64,000 nt of DNA, from positions 1 through 64,000 of the forward strand of contig JARUPY010000567.1 of assembly GCA_029817715.1 (NCBI GenBank). Reading direction: 5' to 3'. Under the pieces are notes generated by a model. It was not told the DNA's origin. It saw only the letters and a program-made list of their open reading frames with translations, and did no database searches. The DNA comes from Melastoma dodecandrum. Its lineage: Eukaryota; Streptophyta; Magnoliopsida; Myrtales; Melastomataceae. Shown piece by piece: positions 1 through 11,768 of the stretch (positions are counted from its first letter, which is position 1; each line of letters opens with the position of its first letter). The translations under genes and the position numbers were made by a program.

Positions 1-429
1 AACCTAATGTCTCTGCCCATATGAGACATTATAATTTGACATTCCTATCCCCGCTCCGATTCTTGTGGATGAACCATCAAACCACTCCTACCCAGATATC
101 GTCGTGTTTTTCCTTCTTGATCTAAACCGACAACTCCGCGGTCAATGATCCACTAGGAAATTCAGCTAATACCTGTCCTTCTAACCAGGCTAGACTCTGC
201 TGGGATTTGTATTTCTCAAATCATACGGGAAAAGAATTAAGCTCCATTTGCTGACAACAACGTCCGGCTAATAACGGACTTTCAAAGAAATATTTAATTA
301 ATGGGCGATTTTAGACACCCACGTAGACTTCCCCTGTCTCCCCAATGTAGTGTCTAAGTTTCATTACTGCATAGAATACCGACAGCAACAATTTAACTTT
401 TGGAGTATATCTAAACTCAGTTCGGGGTT

Positions 430-1480
430 AGCTGTCTTAATAGGTAGTAGACTGCCCTTTCGCGTCCATCCTGATCTGTTTGTGCCAACATCCGCGCCTA
501 TTGTTATTCCAGTAGCCGCTACGTAAAGGATGAAAGAGCTTTCCTTGTTGAGGGGGAATCTGAACCGGTGGATGCATTAAGTATCCCTTTAGGGCATTAA
601 AAGCCTCTTCGTGTTTCTCAGTCTCATTTATATTCATTCCATATCTCTCAATAGATTAGAGAATGCTTTTGTCTTCCCTGCGACAAATTTCCCTATGAAC
701 CAACGCAGGTAATTAACTCTTCCTAGAAAAGCTTGCAATTCTTTCTTATTTCTATGGTGCTGACAGGTTCTGAATGGCTTTTACTTTATTTTGATTCAAG
801 CTCAATGCCATATACGATGATGCAATAGGAAACCTAGGAAATGCCCTGCCCTGACTCCAAATGACATACTTAAGAGGGTTCCACAACTTTTAGTTGGTGG
901 GTCCTCATTTTCAAAAAGGCAACTTGCTCAAGTGTTCAACATGCAATACTTCCTCTCGTAGATTTGACCACTATGTCCCGTCGATGTACACTTCTATTGT
1001 TTTCCCTAGATAGGCCATCGAATATGGTGTTCATTTGCTCGCTGATAGGTAGGTGGGCCCCAGCATTTTTCAGACCGGAAAGGCATTACTACCCATATCA
1101 AAAATGCCTAGTGGACACCTAAACGCAGTCTTGTGAACGTCCTTCTTCCGCGATGAAGATCTGGTTGTAACCCGAAAAGCCGTCCATAAAGGACATGACT
1201 TTGATGGCCCGTAGCTTTTATCTAAAAGGTCATCTGCGGCATGCATAGGATATTCATCCTTTAGGGGGTAGCGCGATTTAAATCTCTGAAATCTATGCAA
1301 ACTTTGATCTTTCCATTTTTTCTTTAGGTACAGGAACGATTCTAGAAGATAACAATATTTCTTTGGAGCCTGTTGCACTGGACTTAAAAATATTTCTTGA
1401 TAGGCAAAAGTGTGTTTCTACTAGCCTGCGATCTAGCCCTTCATTTCGGTGTAATCCCAAGCGAAGCAATCTTTGAATTC
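430..1480 (-). pseudogene. Element 1 pol fragment: reverse transcriptase and start of RNase H
   Basis: The minus strand at 1070-1378 carries a broken RT with the conserved KTAFRCPLG motif. At about 984-995 the RT active-site region reads YIDG followed by a stop, instead of YIDD, so the second catalytic Asp is lost. At about 640-760 the connection segment (FLGRVNYLRWF) is recognisable. At 437-637 there is the HEEAFNALK...PPVQIPPQQGK stretch typical of the start of the gypsy RNase H. Several frames must be combined to follow the domain. It is a pseudogene and cannot encode an active enzyme. Confidence 0.8.
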
Positions 1481-2269
1481 CTCAAAGTACATCCTTGATC
1501 GCATCGAAAAATTCCTTTATTTATTGATGAACTGATGAAAAGATTCTTAAGGAGAAGCCTCGCATCCCCTACCAAATTACCACTGACCAAAGGGTCACAT
1601 GGGATTCATCAAGGACTCACGACCTGTTGTTACCCAACCAAGACGAGTGGACAACTGGTTATTACAATCGATCATGCGCTCTAAACGCCCTGTTGATTTT
1701 ATTGCTAAAGACGATGTAGACTGGTCCTAGACAAACGTCCTTTTCTTTATAGACACGGAGTCGCTGGAGGACAACAGCGTCCGTCGCATTGCCCTCCTCT
1801 TCATTCTGGTTCATAAGTTCCTCCTTTCAGGAGTCCTATCGGCGCTCCAACTCCGCGCCATGGTTCTTCTAGGCTTTCCAAGGCTCCTTCTTCTGCGTGG
1901 CCGTTTTGGCTCCCCTTCAGCAGGTTTCTCCCCTGAATTGACTTCTTGCAGGACTTATCTTATGTCCTTGTCAGTGAAACTCATCTCCCCATCCTGTTGG
2001 AACAATCGCGCCATACTCTGGCTTGGGGTTCAGACGTCCCGTAGTCCACAATGTAGTCGAGAACTTTCCGGAAGGCTTGGCCTAGGGGTCCCGACTGTAG
2101 GAATCGCCCAGCTCGTATCGCTTGATGCAGAGGTAAGGTCTTTTACGGTTTTGCTTCGTCTTCTGGCATGCAAAACAACCCTCTATCACAACAGGAATAA
2201 ACATCATACCATACAAATTTCAAACCTCGGAATCAAGCCATAACATTAGTTTCCACCTATGTAAAGTAG

Positions 2270-2560
2270 ATGGTATAGGCGGCGTCTGTTATGAAGCCAA
2301 TCGTGACCAAGCCAGGCGTTGAAAGTGGTAATTATGTCTATGACGAAAAAGGCAGTTTCCATTTTTCCTGTCGACCCACACCTAAGTGTGAACTGAAAAG
2401 ATTCCCTAAACATTCCGATTTCCTGCTATTGAATCCGCTTAAAACGGCTACAATCCGTTTTTTAATTTAACAGGTCGCACGGCATATATCCAAGCTTTTC
2501 AAACCATGACAACGAGCAGTACGATTATAGTGGCCCCATTTGGTCTACTAAGACGCGGTT
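2270..2560 (-). pseudogene. Element 1 aspartic protease remnant
   Basis: The minus strand around 2290-2370 encodes METAFFVIDIITTFNAWLGH followed by DWLH. This is the C-terminal half of the retropepsin-like protease of Tat/Athila elements; compare the same motif in element 2 at 24054-24329. The active-site region (LVD...GAT) is recognisable near 2530-2550 but is disrupted by frameshift. No continuous ORF remains. Confidence 0.65.
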
Positions 2561-2569
2561 GACCACAAG

Positions 2570-4320
2570 TACCATCAAAGGTAGCAAGTGATGTACAAGG
2601 AATGCATGTGTTGCTTCATACTATCTTGATGGCTTTACTTAAGCAAATGGAGTGGGACACACCGACGGGTAAATTAAGGGACGAGGAAGAGGTTACTTAC
2701 CTTTAGAAGCCTCTGTACTTTAATCTTTCGCTTTGGCGAAGTCCATAGGCAAAAGTGATGGCATTACAAACTCACGATCACCTCTTTACTAGGATTATCA
2801 TCACTCGGGATCTCACTCCGAAGAGGAGGTATTGTCGAAAACTTGAGCCAGGCTCCTCCAAGTGGGTTCCGTAAGACTCGTTGCGATCGGTCTCGCCCGC
2901 TTTAGGTTTCTTCACATGGAGTTGGGCATGCGGAGCGACCAATAACGGGGCAGGTCTAGGCCTTTTGGCGACGTAACTCAGACGTCTGTCCATCTCATTT
3001 TCCGGGTCTGTGGTGGTAAAGTTGTTTTAACCCCTCAGCTTTTCTGCCAATATTTCGAAGGATTAGTCACCTTCACCATTCTTGATTTCTTAAGAATCAA
3101 ATGGTGACCTGACATAACCTCTACGAAGTCCTTGACGAAATTGGATCATATCCCCACGACTGTTCGTGACGGTTCCTGTTTCAGTTCCGGATTTAAGTAA
3201 GGGGTTTCCCGAGTACCTTGTAGTCGCAGGGTGAGCTGGCTGGACCACGATCTCATCTCCATTTGCTGATAGGTCCTACGAGCTTGAGAAAATAGCTCAC
3301 ATAGCATGCCGTACAGAGTTGCGTGTGATCAGAATCCTGTTTCGTCCGATCAGTTTTTACACTTCTGGCACAGCAACCTCTCATCCAAGAACTGAGCGAT
3401 TAGCGGTCCCCTATTGGATTGCTTCTGGTGCCGTCTACTTTATGCGTAGCCATACCTTGTCTTAGCTCCTTTTCCTCTGTGCTTCATCGCCTCGCTGTGC
3501 TCTGTCAGTCGCAGCACCTACTAGAGGGGGTGCGATTCATGGGTGCGAACTTCCATCGCATTTTCCTGCTTAGCTTTGTTGCTGGGCGTCCAGCGGTTTG
3601 TCGAACTCCAAAATGTCGCCTGGAATGGTGTTCTTCCAGCGATGAAAGACGTGGTGTTCGGGCTCCTCTTCCTCTAACCATGGGGTACCTAACCTCTGCC
3701 TCTTCGAATTCGCTAGACCATACGTTTCCTGACTCCGTAAGGGGTGCATTTTGAATTACCTCTTTGCTCAGATTTTATTTTGGGGCAATAACTCGTGATC
3801 CCGGGGAATCCTACTTCCCATCGCCACCGCCTCCTCAAGCGGGCTCAGGTCATACCAGGTGTCGCCCTGATTGGCTTGCAGATACTTCCGAAAAGGTGTT
3901 ACACCTATCAGTAGTGGTGGTGTGTCATCCATGTGCCAACAACAGAGAATTACCCAGCAATTGCCTTGGCTGGACAGGTAATTACCCCTTTATCAGCCAG
4001 TCTAACGGAACAGGGCCGTTTTCGCCTCATCCATGATCTCTTCAGATGTTTTTGGTGTACTGCAAAGAGAAACCGATTGTCAGCTTCTATGAGATTTATG
4101 TCTATCAATCAGAAAATGTCAAACATTATGAAATTGGCGACTTCAATCTTCAAACGGTTTCTTCGTCAAACCATAAGTGACTTCAGTCGGCCCTCAGGAA
4201 AACATAACTCTTTTGCCTCTATGAGGTCCTTGAAATAAAGTTCCTAAAGGATAAGCAATCCTTCTGGTCGTATGCGTAAACCGATCCATGCCCACTCGCA
4301 AAAATTCCTTAGACTTTGCT
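2570..4320. other. Element 1 interior without recognisable domain
   Basis: This 1.7-kb stretch lies between the protease and gag remnants of element 1 and should be the eroded gag-pro linker. The short ORFs on both strands do not resemble known proteins and overlap each other in several frames. I see no independent gene here. Confidence 0.5.
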
Positions 4321-5189
4321 CTATCTGTCTAGGGGGGGTCCTGTGGCCCTAGGTTTCAACTTAATTCGTTTTCGCTGAATGAGCCAGTCTAAAATCGCAT
4401 CGCGCCTTTTATCCACGTGCAAAAGAGTATTTCCTTTCCCTCCCCTTTTTTTTTGGATGCTTTCGCTTTGGAATTCCTCCGTGCTAAAGGCTCGCAAACG
4501 GTGGCCTTCCCCTTTTAATGAACTCAGCCATGTCCTCCTCAACAGTCTCTATCTGATAGGTGCGCGTAGACTGGGCTTCTCCCAACAATAATTGAAGGTA
4601 GTTCTGTCGCTCTCCTGACGAGATCATAAAGGTCTCTATATATAACCTCTCTCCTCCGTAAATTTCTTTTTGAAAGGGAATAGAGAGCGAGGCATTTAAT
4701 GCCACCAAGAGTTTGATCTCTTTCCGGGATTGCTGGTCTACAGCGAAGCAGCGCTTTCCGCAAGCGCAATCAGAAACTGCCCTGGAATGCCTCAACCGGC
4801 GACTTGCTTTCAAGCAGCATCACCTTCAAAAATCAACGGGGTTGAGTCCTAGCGCGCAAAATTCCTTCATAAGGTTACATTTGCATTTCTGCCCAAGATG
4901 CCACTGATCCAGTGGGTAGACTAGCATACCATGTAAAGGCGTCTCCCGTGAAAGAATTCGGAAACAAATTTAAGTTTCCCAAAATCATTAGCTGTAGCTT
5001 CCCCGAGTTGATGGGTGAATCGACGCTATATGCTCCAGAAGGGTCCATCACAATCCTCGCCATAAGAGAACGGGTAAAAACAGGCATTCTATACCCCCCT
5101 GGGCAAAGGGAATCCCCTGTCAACATATGCCGGATAAGGACTTCTGTAGAAGTTGGGATCGTCCTATCTCCACGAACTCCAATACACAT
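4321..5189 (-). pseudogene. Element 1 gag remnant
   Basis: The minus strand at 4875-5189 contains LFPNSFTGDAFTWYASLP followed by ASWAEMQ, the signature of the retrotransposon gag domain. At 4484-4813 the downstream part of gag is visible (YQIETVEEDMAEFIKRG), and at 4321-4542 the segment DWLIQRKRIKLKP. The pieces lie in different frames, so at least two frameshifts separate them. The order matches the better-preserved gag of element 2 (25719-26936). Confidence 0.8.
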
Positions 5190-6065
5190 CTGTTTCTAGC
5201 ATCTGGGCTTATCGTTTCCCTTCAAATTTTAATGGATGTTGGACTGTCAAACCGGCTCTCGTACAGGTCCTTGACCCCATCTTCTTCCTACGTAAGGCGC
5301 TCTTCTTCAGAACAGCCCCTTTGCTGGCACCGAGTTTACAGGGGCTTTAAGCATAAAAACTTTCCACCCGGGATGGATCCCCTGTGCACTTGGCAAGTCC
5401 CCCTGGCGGAATTTCATCAATATGGCTTTTCCAGGTCGACGAGCGGGACAGAAAGGTACATATCTGTTTGTCTCGCCTTGAGCTTCGCCGTACTCGTCTT
5501 CTGGATATACCGCATAGACGGACATTTTGTCCTCCATCCTGTGGGGCGATTTTAGAAGAAGTCTGGTCTAGAAGGAGATGTCTCGTCCCTTGAAATCTGT
5601 CAGGGTATTGGTTATCACCATTCCAAGGATCATCTTTTTGGGAACGAGACACTCCTTCTCTCGGTGCGCTCGCGCATCTCCCATTAGAGGAGAATTCCCT
5701 GATTACGGGGGTAATTGTTCCTGCGAACAGCGCTGGGGCCTATTTAAGGCACTTTATCACAGATTTGCTCTAGAATCCGAGTCATTGTGTTTTTCCCAGT
5801 CCAGATATTCGTCTTTCGACCAGAGTCTCATATCACTGAACTCTTTGTGAAATTCGAGTCTGGATATAAATTCGGAGGGTGTATGCGCTCCGAGATCAGT
5901 TTGAACTGGCATTCGCTTGACTGCTTAGAGTCTCTTCGCCCACGTTCTGTGTTTCCTTCTGCGGGAAACTACCGTTTCCATCTTAATGGAGGTGTGGGAT
6001 CTCGGTTAGTTCCCGCTTCTGGTATTTTTCCGCCATCAGCAAACGTGAAGTACTTTCTTTCTTCG
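5190..6065. other. Element 1 leader and start of gag, eroded
   Basis: This stretch lies between the primer-binding site and the recognisable gag core. It should hold the untranslated leader and the N-terminal third of gag. Overlapping ORFs are present on both strands, but none resembles a known protein, and I cannot place the gag start codon. Confidence 0.5.
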
Positions 6066-6086
6066 CTCCCACAGGGAGTCGCCAAA
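6066..6086 (-). other. Element 1 primer-binding site
   Basis: On the minus strand this reads TTTGGCGACTCCCTGTGGGA, closely matching the TTGGCGAC...GGGA type of tRNA-complementary site found just inside the 5' LTR of plant Tat/Athila elements. It lies 4 bases from the LTR edge at 6091. Its position and orientation fix the polarity of element 1 as minus and the LTR boundary at TG of 6091. Confidence 0.75.
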
Positions 6087-6090
6087 GACG

Positions 6091-7190
6091 TGTTCGCGTA
6101 GGAAATAGACCACGTCGGAAATATTTGGCAATTGGACTTCACAAGGGAATTGTATGTGGTCGCCAAAAAGATGAATTTCAATGATAAATAATACGACTGA
6201 TTACAAATTCGAAAACTTACAGAAGTAAACGAACGCTTACAGCCATAAAAATGACGGAAAAATGGTGGGGACGGATGATCGGAGGCGTTGTAGACTTGCT
6301 GCTGGAGGTGCGACTGAGGCTGACGTCGCCTGCTAAACTGCCGTAGACCTGGTACAGTGCGCTGTAGACTAGGTGCTGACATCACTGCTGACGTTGTAGA
6401 CCTTGTTGCAGTGCGCTGTAGACCAGCGTCCTATGAAGCAGAGTCTGGCGAAGGTTGGATGCAGATGCTACGGGCCTTGGATGAAAACCTTAGTGGCGGA
6501 GGTTTGTTGTCTCTGTATTACGGTTGCCTCGCCAGGATTACGGTGGAAGTTGCCGGCGGAGGGTTGTTGCCTCGGTTACGTTGTGCACGCCGGGACGGTG
6601 GAAGTGCCGACGGAGGGTTGTTCACCAAATAACCCAGGCCGATGGTATCTACTAAAATCTAAAGGGTGACGAAGCAATGCAATTGTGTTTGGCTGATTGA
6701 TCGTGTTCTTTTCTTAAGAAGTAGCGGGGGATGTATGTTTTATATATAGAGCGGAGAGAGCGAGTGCTCTTCGAAATACAGGTAGAGCTAAGTGGTGCTG
6801 GGCACGACGGCGTCTACTTTAGTAAACTTAAATTCTGTAAGAATAACATGAAAATATATACATCCCCGAAAGATCTAAACTGAGTTATGTGCAAAATGGC
6901 TCATAGTGAAAGAATGTAAAAAGGCCTCTCCAGTGGATCTATCGGAGTTTGTTTTTCCGTTAGAGATTCCTGCGAACCGTCCACTTAATGAGATCTGTCG
7001 TGTGGGACCTGTCCAGAAGAGTTAAGTAGACTTAGCTCACACTCCGTATTTTCAAAAGGGGTTTTAGACTTATGCTGTTACGGACTGAGAGTTTGGCTCA
7101 GTCGACGGGCTTGTAGACTTAGCTAAAGCCCGAGTTCCAATATGGGCTGTAGACTTACCACAGGCCCAGAGTATCTGTGTCGTGTCAACA
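6091..7190 (-). repeat. Element 1 5' LTR (about 1.1 kb)
   Basis: The stretch begins TGTTCGCG directly beside the primer-binding site and ends at CGTGTCAACA, giving the canonical TG...CA ends. A TATA-like box (CTATATATAAAAC on the minus strand, about 6733-6748) sits where an LTR promoter is expected. The motif GTAGACTT/GTAGACC recurs about nine times (6291-6420 and 7027-7155). The right edge is inferred from the terminal dinucleotide alone, because the partner LTR is outside the window. Confidence 0.65.
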
Positions 7191-7759
7191 CAGACAAACT
7201 GATCTGAGGAGGGAAACCCCCCCCCCCCCCTTGTGCCTTTGAAACATCATTGCCAGAGAAAGGAGGAGAAGGGTAATAAGAAGAATCCGACGAAGAAGAA
7301 GCGACCACCACAGAGAGTAAGCCACTCGGATACCAGCTACGTCGAAGAAAGGGAATTCCACGGCCAATGTGAGGTAATTCTAGTGACGAGAGATGATTGG
7401 GGAGGGACAGGAGGTTAGGGGGGAGAATGCGGGAGACATTCCACCGAGGGTGCCGGTCGAAGGACGAAGGCGGAGATGGGAATTAGTCGTAGTGCCCGCT
7501 GGCAACGCCAGCGCCCTGCCATGACGTGTCATCTTGCAAACGTATAGGGAATCTTATATGGACTAAAGCTCTCATTAAAACAAAAATCTATCTTTACCAA
7601 AGTGATCTCATTGATGGGCCGCTTCTGCCCATCAAAATTACCAAATTATAGGGTCCAATTCGAAATTTGGAATTTCAAAATAAAGAACCAAAATACCGAT
7701 GAAAGTTCATAATTTAGGTGTGGAAGACGATATTTTGAATGTTTGGTATTCGCACATTG
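7191..7759. other. Intergenic, C-homopolymer and low complexity
   Basis: No gene is visible. A run of C of about 18 bases lies at 7210-7230, and the rest is unassigned sequence flanking element 1. Confidence 0.5.
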
Positions 7760-8280
7760 TGACACGGGGAAGGCAGAGGAATAAATGATTCCAATACCGA
7801 AAAGGGAAGTGGGGGCGTCACTAAAGGCTGCGAAATGGAGTGACGTGGGATGGCAGAAGGTTGTGTAACGGGGTAACGGCTGGAATGAGTGAAGACTGAA
7901 TAAGGGGAAAAGGATAGGTTGGAGATTCAGCGTCGACGAGCTCGCGCTCGCTGCTCAGAATCACCACCAGCCTCGTGCGGAAAGAAGAACTCGGATAACT
8001 CTTTGGGGCCGTGGATACAGAGACACCACACACGAACAAGACTAAGGGCGATTGCACAACACGGAGGATACAGATATACCACCACCGGTTTGATACGCTC
8101 AACTCAATCCGCCACATGGTATCCACCAACTGAAGAAAGAGGTTGAAGGAGAATTTTACTCACTTCCGGATAAAAGAAAGAAACAAAGTCTTACAAATGG
8201 TTTATAATCTGATCAAAAAGCTCTCTTCAAATGCTTACAAGGGCGCCCATTATATAGGGATCACCCAGAACAAGTACATT
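7760..8280 (-). repeat. Dispersed repeat family R1, copy a (LTR-like)
   Basis: This copy aligns by eye with 36270-36735 over most of its length. Shared stretches include ATGATTCCAATA, GGAGTGACGTG, GGATACAGAT followed by CACCACCACCG, and a minus-strand CTATATAA box at about 8250. The layout on the minus strand (TATA-like box, then transcript-like sequence) suggests an LTR, probably a solo LTR. No paired copy with a shared target duplication was found. The ORFs inside it look incidental. Confidence 0.55.
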
Positions 8281-10260
8281 AAATGAACTTAGATAACATT
8301 CCATGCATGGCCATATTATTTTTTCCCCCCCCCCCCCATGGATGAACCATAAATGGCTTATTGGAAATGCAACAAACATAAATGGCAATCGCATGACTGA
8401 TATGTTGAACTTGAGATGCATTCCGATGTAGAAGTTGCCTTCTATTTCGACGATCTTCCTTCGACGTTGTGGTATGTAGTCGATGATAAGGCAAGTTGAC
8501 AACTCTAGTCCGATGGTCCTTCTCAACATCGTCGATGGTCCCTTATAACGGCTTTGTAATCGGAATATCAACTGCATCACTAGGGGATAAGCATTCGTTT
8601 TCCAAACTCGAACAAAACCGAATATCGAAATTCTAAATTCCGAATCTTTAAAATTTTTTGTCCCTCCAAATACCGAACCTGAATTCTAAATTTCAGAAAT
8701 ACCGAAATCGTAAATTATATCGGTAATTTGGATCTACCAAACTTTCGAAACAACCTAACAAACCCTGGGCTTAGACCAAGTTGACTGATCCCCAACAAAT
8801 CACCAGGGTGGGGGGGGGGGGGGTGGGGCGTCTTCTCTCGATGCAATATAAATAATCAAATGCAACCAATTCAACTCCATCAACTTTACATGAGGCTACC
8901 GATAGATATAATCCTTTTCCACATCAATCCCAAACGGAATACAACTAAAACGGCAAGGAATAGTGAGGTGGAACTATCCAAGCCGTCGAAGGAGGTGGAG
9001 CATAGATAGGTCGGAGGAGGTCGATCACCAGAGGACGTCAGAGGAGATGAAGCATGGATTCGGGGAGGATAAGGAGAAGCAACCCTAAGCCTATTTTGAT
9101 TTCTTTGTTCCGAAAAGATTGGGCAATGGGCTAAAAAAACTTGAAAGGGTCTATGGGCCAAAAGCTCAATATGTGATAGAGCCCAAATAATATTTCGGTT
9201 TTGGAAAAGCAAATTAAATCCAAATTTTTTTCGCGAACATCGAAACCCGAACCAAAATAACTAAATAATCCGGAATTTCAAAAATCGTCAATGTCAAAAA
9301 TTCGGTTTGGTAATTATGAAATTTCCCGAAACTTTATGCTCACCCCTATTAGAAATAACGAGTTTTCGAAAACTCGTGTCTCTCATTTTTGTTATTAAAA
9401 TATGAGACATTCAAAATCGTTTTTTAATATTGGGTGGATTGTTACCCAACATTTAGACGGGTGAAACCCATCTTATAATAAAAAATGGAAGGAGCGGATT
9501 TTTCTAAAGACCCATATCTTTTGTAAAATTACATATGTGTTTCCAGAAATCCGTCCATACGAGAAGTAAATAAGTAATTTTATAAAAAGTTCGAACCATT
9601 ATTTAAGGAATTAAAAAAACAACAACATTATTATCATATTAATTCTTTAAGTTTGGGGAAGATGAATATATGAATAATACTGATGGAGAGAACTAAAAAA
9701 TTTTGATCGAAGTTTTAAACATTAGGATATTAATCAACCAACGACGGTATTTGATATTTACATCACAGACAGGTTCCAACATTATGTTCGGGTGAAGATC
9801 ATCCAATAGTTATCCAACATAAATGTGTGTTTTGGAAACCCTATTTTAAACAAAAAAAAAAAAGAAAAAGAAAAGAGACACAAAACCCCCCTTGGGATTA
9901 CTTAGACTATAATTGGCCTAGTTGGTCAAAAGTGCATCTTTAACTCTTTGAGAAAGGGAATGGGGTTGGAATTCGCTCATATGGCATGAGATCGGTCTTA
10001 GATTCAAATATCATGGTAAACTGGCGCGCACGCAAATGGAGTACGGATCCTTCGAAACGTGTAATACTTTTTATAAAATCTGCGGTGAATATGTAATTTT
10101 TTTATTTCGACCAAATTTGAGAAAGGTTTGTTGTATAATGGGCTTAAAGGCTCGAACCGAGAGATATTTTGGCCCCATAACTCAAAACACGAAGAAACCA
10201 AAAAACCCACGACTTTCACGACGGTAACGTGCAAAGTACGCAGGCCTTGGGGGAGAGTGG
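8281..10260. other. Intergenic, AT-rich, with possible non-autonomous DNA transposon
   Basis: No gene is visible. 8590-8760 and 9190-9356 are both rich in CCGAAT/ATTCGG-type words. On the minus strand the right part begins GGGGTGAGCATAAAGTTTCG, like the ends of plant hAT-type non-autonomous elements with subterminal repeats. C- and G-homopolymers lie at about 8325-8338 and 8810-8828. 9360-10260 is AT-rich, unassigned, and includes the region upstream of the ROMO1-like gene. The assignment of the transposon is weak. Confidence 0.35.
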
Positions 10261-11768
10261 ATGGCGAGGGATAGCTTGCCTTTGCAAGTAGTGGGCGCCG
10301 GTGTCGCCGTCCGGCGGGCCATCGGTGGAGCCGTCGGTAATTATTCTTCTCCCCCTTCCCCCCCTTCCCGAAAAAAAGGCAAACCCAAAATCCGACCACC
10401 GGCTGAATTTTGGCGAAGTTAATTTGAATAGCAATTGGAATGGAACTGATTTCCATTATCCCTACTTCCACCACGACAGCTCAGGCGGTACTTCAAGGAT
10501 CGCTCGTTCTTGTGTATTGTGTCCGTCTTCTTTTTTGGGAACGTTTTATTGGGGCCCCGTGGTGCCGACCGATTGGCTTGAAATTTCCATGGTTTCTCCG
10601 TAGGAGATAGTGTTTCGGCTGTCCAGTTGACAGGGTTGGATTTCTTGTGCAATTTCATTTCCTCCTTCATCTTCCGGACATTTTTAGTATAGATTTTTTT
10701 TTTTTTGGAGTCGTTTTTTAAAGCTGAGACGAGGTGATCATGTCAATTGTTGAGTTAAGTGGTTATTTTTTGCTACTTTATCCAACGTTCTCTGAACTTA
10801 GCACCTCAGAGAAATTCTAATTTGGAAGAAGGCTGTATGTATTGCAGAATGATTGTCGAAATTAAGCTTTCACTTCTCTAGTTATGTGCTCTTTGATATA
10901 AATATTTTGTTGAATGTTCTTTTTTTTCTAGTTTTTTTCTTGATCTACATAATTCTCATGTGTCCATTACTGCAGGAGCTGTCTATGGAACTTATGAGGC
11001 AATCAGGTACAAGGTATATATTCAGAATCCCCTGCCATTATTTGAAGAAGATGAGATTAGCGTGTGAAAATTATTATGGTTGCTTCTCTAATGTGCTAGG
11101 GCTGTTATGTGTGATGTCATGCAAGTTTTCTCCTTTGTATTGGTTTTTTGTGTTTAGGATATTCTTTGATTACTCTGACATTTTGTCCAAGATTAAGTGC
11201 TGATTTGCATCGTGGAAGAGCCTTCTTAGAGGAAGCAGATGGATGCCTTGGCATTTAGCCTTATTATTAACAGTGTAAATTTCTTTGGGGCAAGTTTGGT
11301 TCCTAAACAAATAAAAATGAGATCCACACTCAACATTTACTGGGGGAAGGAGGTTATCGCCGCGCCTGATTGGATTCCTTTTCTTGTTTTTCCCTTTTTG
11401 ACTAGCACGTCTTTGGTTCCCAAGGTGGTCATTCTGTAGATAAATGTGCTTTGGGTTTTGTCCCAGAAAAATGTTTATTTCGAGGGTTCCATTTTCAAGA
11501 GGATTGAAAACCTGTTACTTTGTGCGAAGGTCCTCTGTTTGTCCTGATTTGTGATGGCAGTTTGCTTTCATGTTTATTTGCCTTGCCATCATATGATGCC
11601 GCTGATGCAACCACAGGGAGGGAAAAATGCTATCAGTTTGTGAAAAATCTGCAGGTTCCAGGTCTAATGAAGATTAGGCATGTGGGGCAAACGACGCTGG
11701 GGAGTGCAGCTGTGTTTGGCCTTTTTTTGGGAGCCGGTAGCTTGATACATTGCGGCAAATCATACTAA
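10261..11768 (+). CDS. ROMO1/Mgr2-like mitochondrial inner-membrane protein (three exons, 75 aa)
   Basis: Three exons join in frame: 10261-10336 (starts MARDS, ends in GGAV plus one base, donor GTAATT), 10976-11013 (acceptor TGCAG; AVYGTYEAIRYK) and 11655-11768 (VPGLMKIRHVGQTTLGSAAV, then a Gly-rich stretch and the end SLIHCGKSY, stop TAA). This is the conserved glycine-rich two-helix sequence of plant reactive-oxygen-species-modulator 1 (Romo1/Mgr2) proteins, which sit in the mitochondrial inner membrane and in yeast act with the TIM23 translocase. Family members are about 74 aa, so the length fits. Residues 6-11 (LPLQVV) differ from the usual CLARVT, perhaps through compensating indels. Introns are 639 and 641 bp. 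The reading frame is intact, so the gene is plausibly functional. Confidence 0.88.

Larger units (their letters stand above)
1..7190 (-). mobile_element. Element 1: decayed Ty3/gypsy (Tat/Athila-like) LTR retrotransposon, 5' part
   Basis: Minus-strand remnants occur in the order expected of a Ty3/gypsy element. Reading right to left they are LTR (6091-7190), primer-binding site (6066-6086), gag (about 4320-5190), protease (about 2270-2560), reverse transcriptase (about 960-1480) and the start of RNase H (about 430-760). The window starts inside pol, so integrase, any antisense genes and the 3' LTR lie to the left. Every domain is broken by stops and frameshifts. The PBS type and gag motif suggest the Tat/Athila group; the exact lineage is an inference. 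Confidence 0.85.

Noticed and set aside
1860..2243. Plus-strand ORF of 127 codons in element 1
   Set aside because: It lies opposite the pol remnant, has no recognisable domain and looks like a reverse-strand shadow of decayed pol.
3419..4238. Several overlapping plus-strand ORFs
   Set aside because: They sit opposite the gag-pro linker of element 1, overlap in several frames, and have no family resemblance.
7821..8146. Opposed ORFs of 75 and 102 codons
   Set aside because: They fall in repeat R1, and the equivalent region of copy b at 36.3 kb is not open in a matching frame.
7207..8828. C- and G-homopolymers (7210-7230, 8325-8338, 8810-8828) as regulatory G-quadruplexes
   Set aside because: They are single runs in repeat-rich intergenic DNA with no gene nearby; slippage or assembly artefact is as likely.
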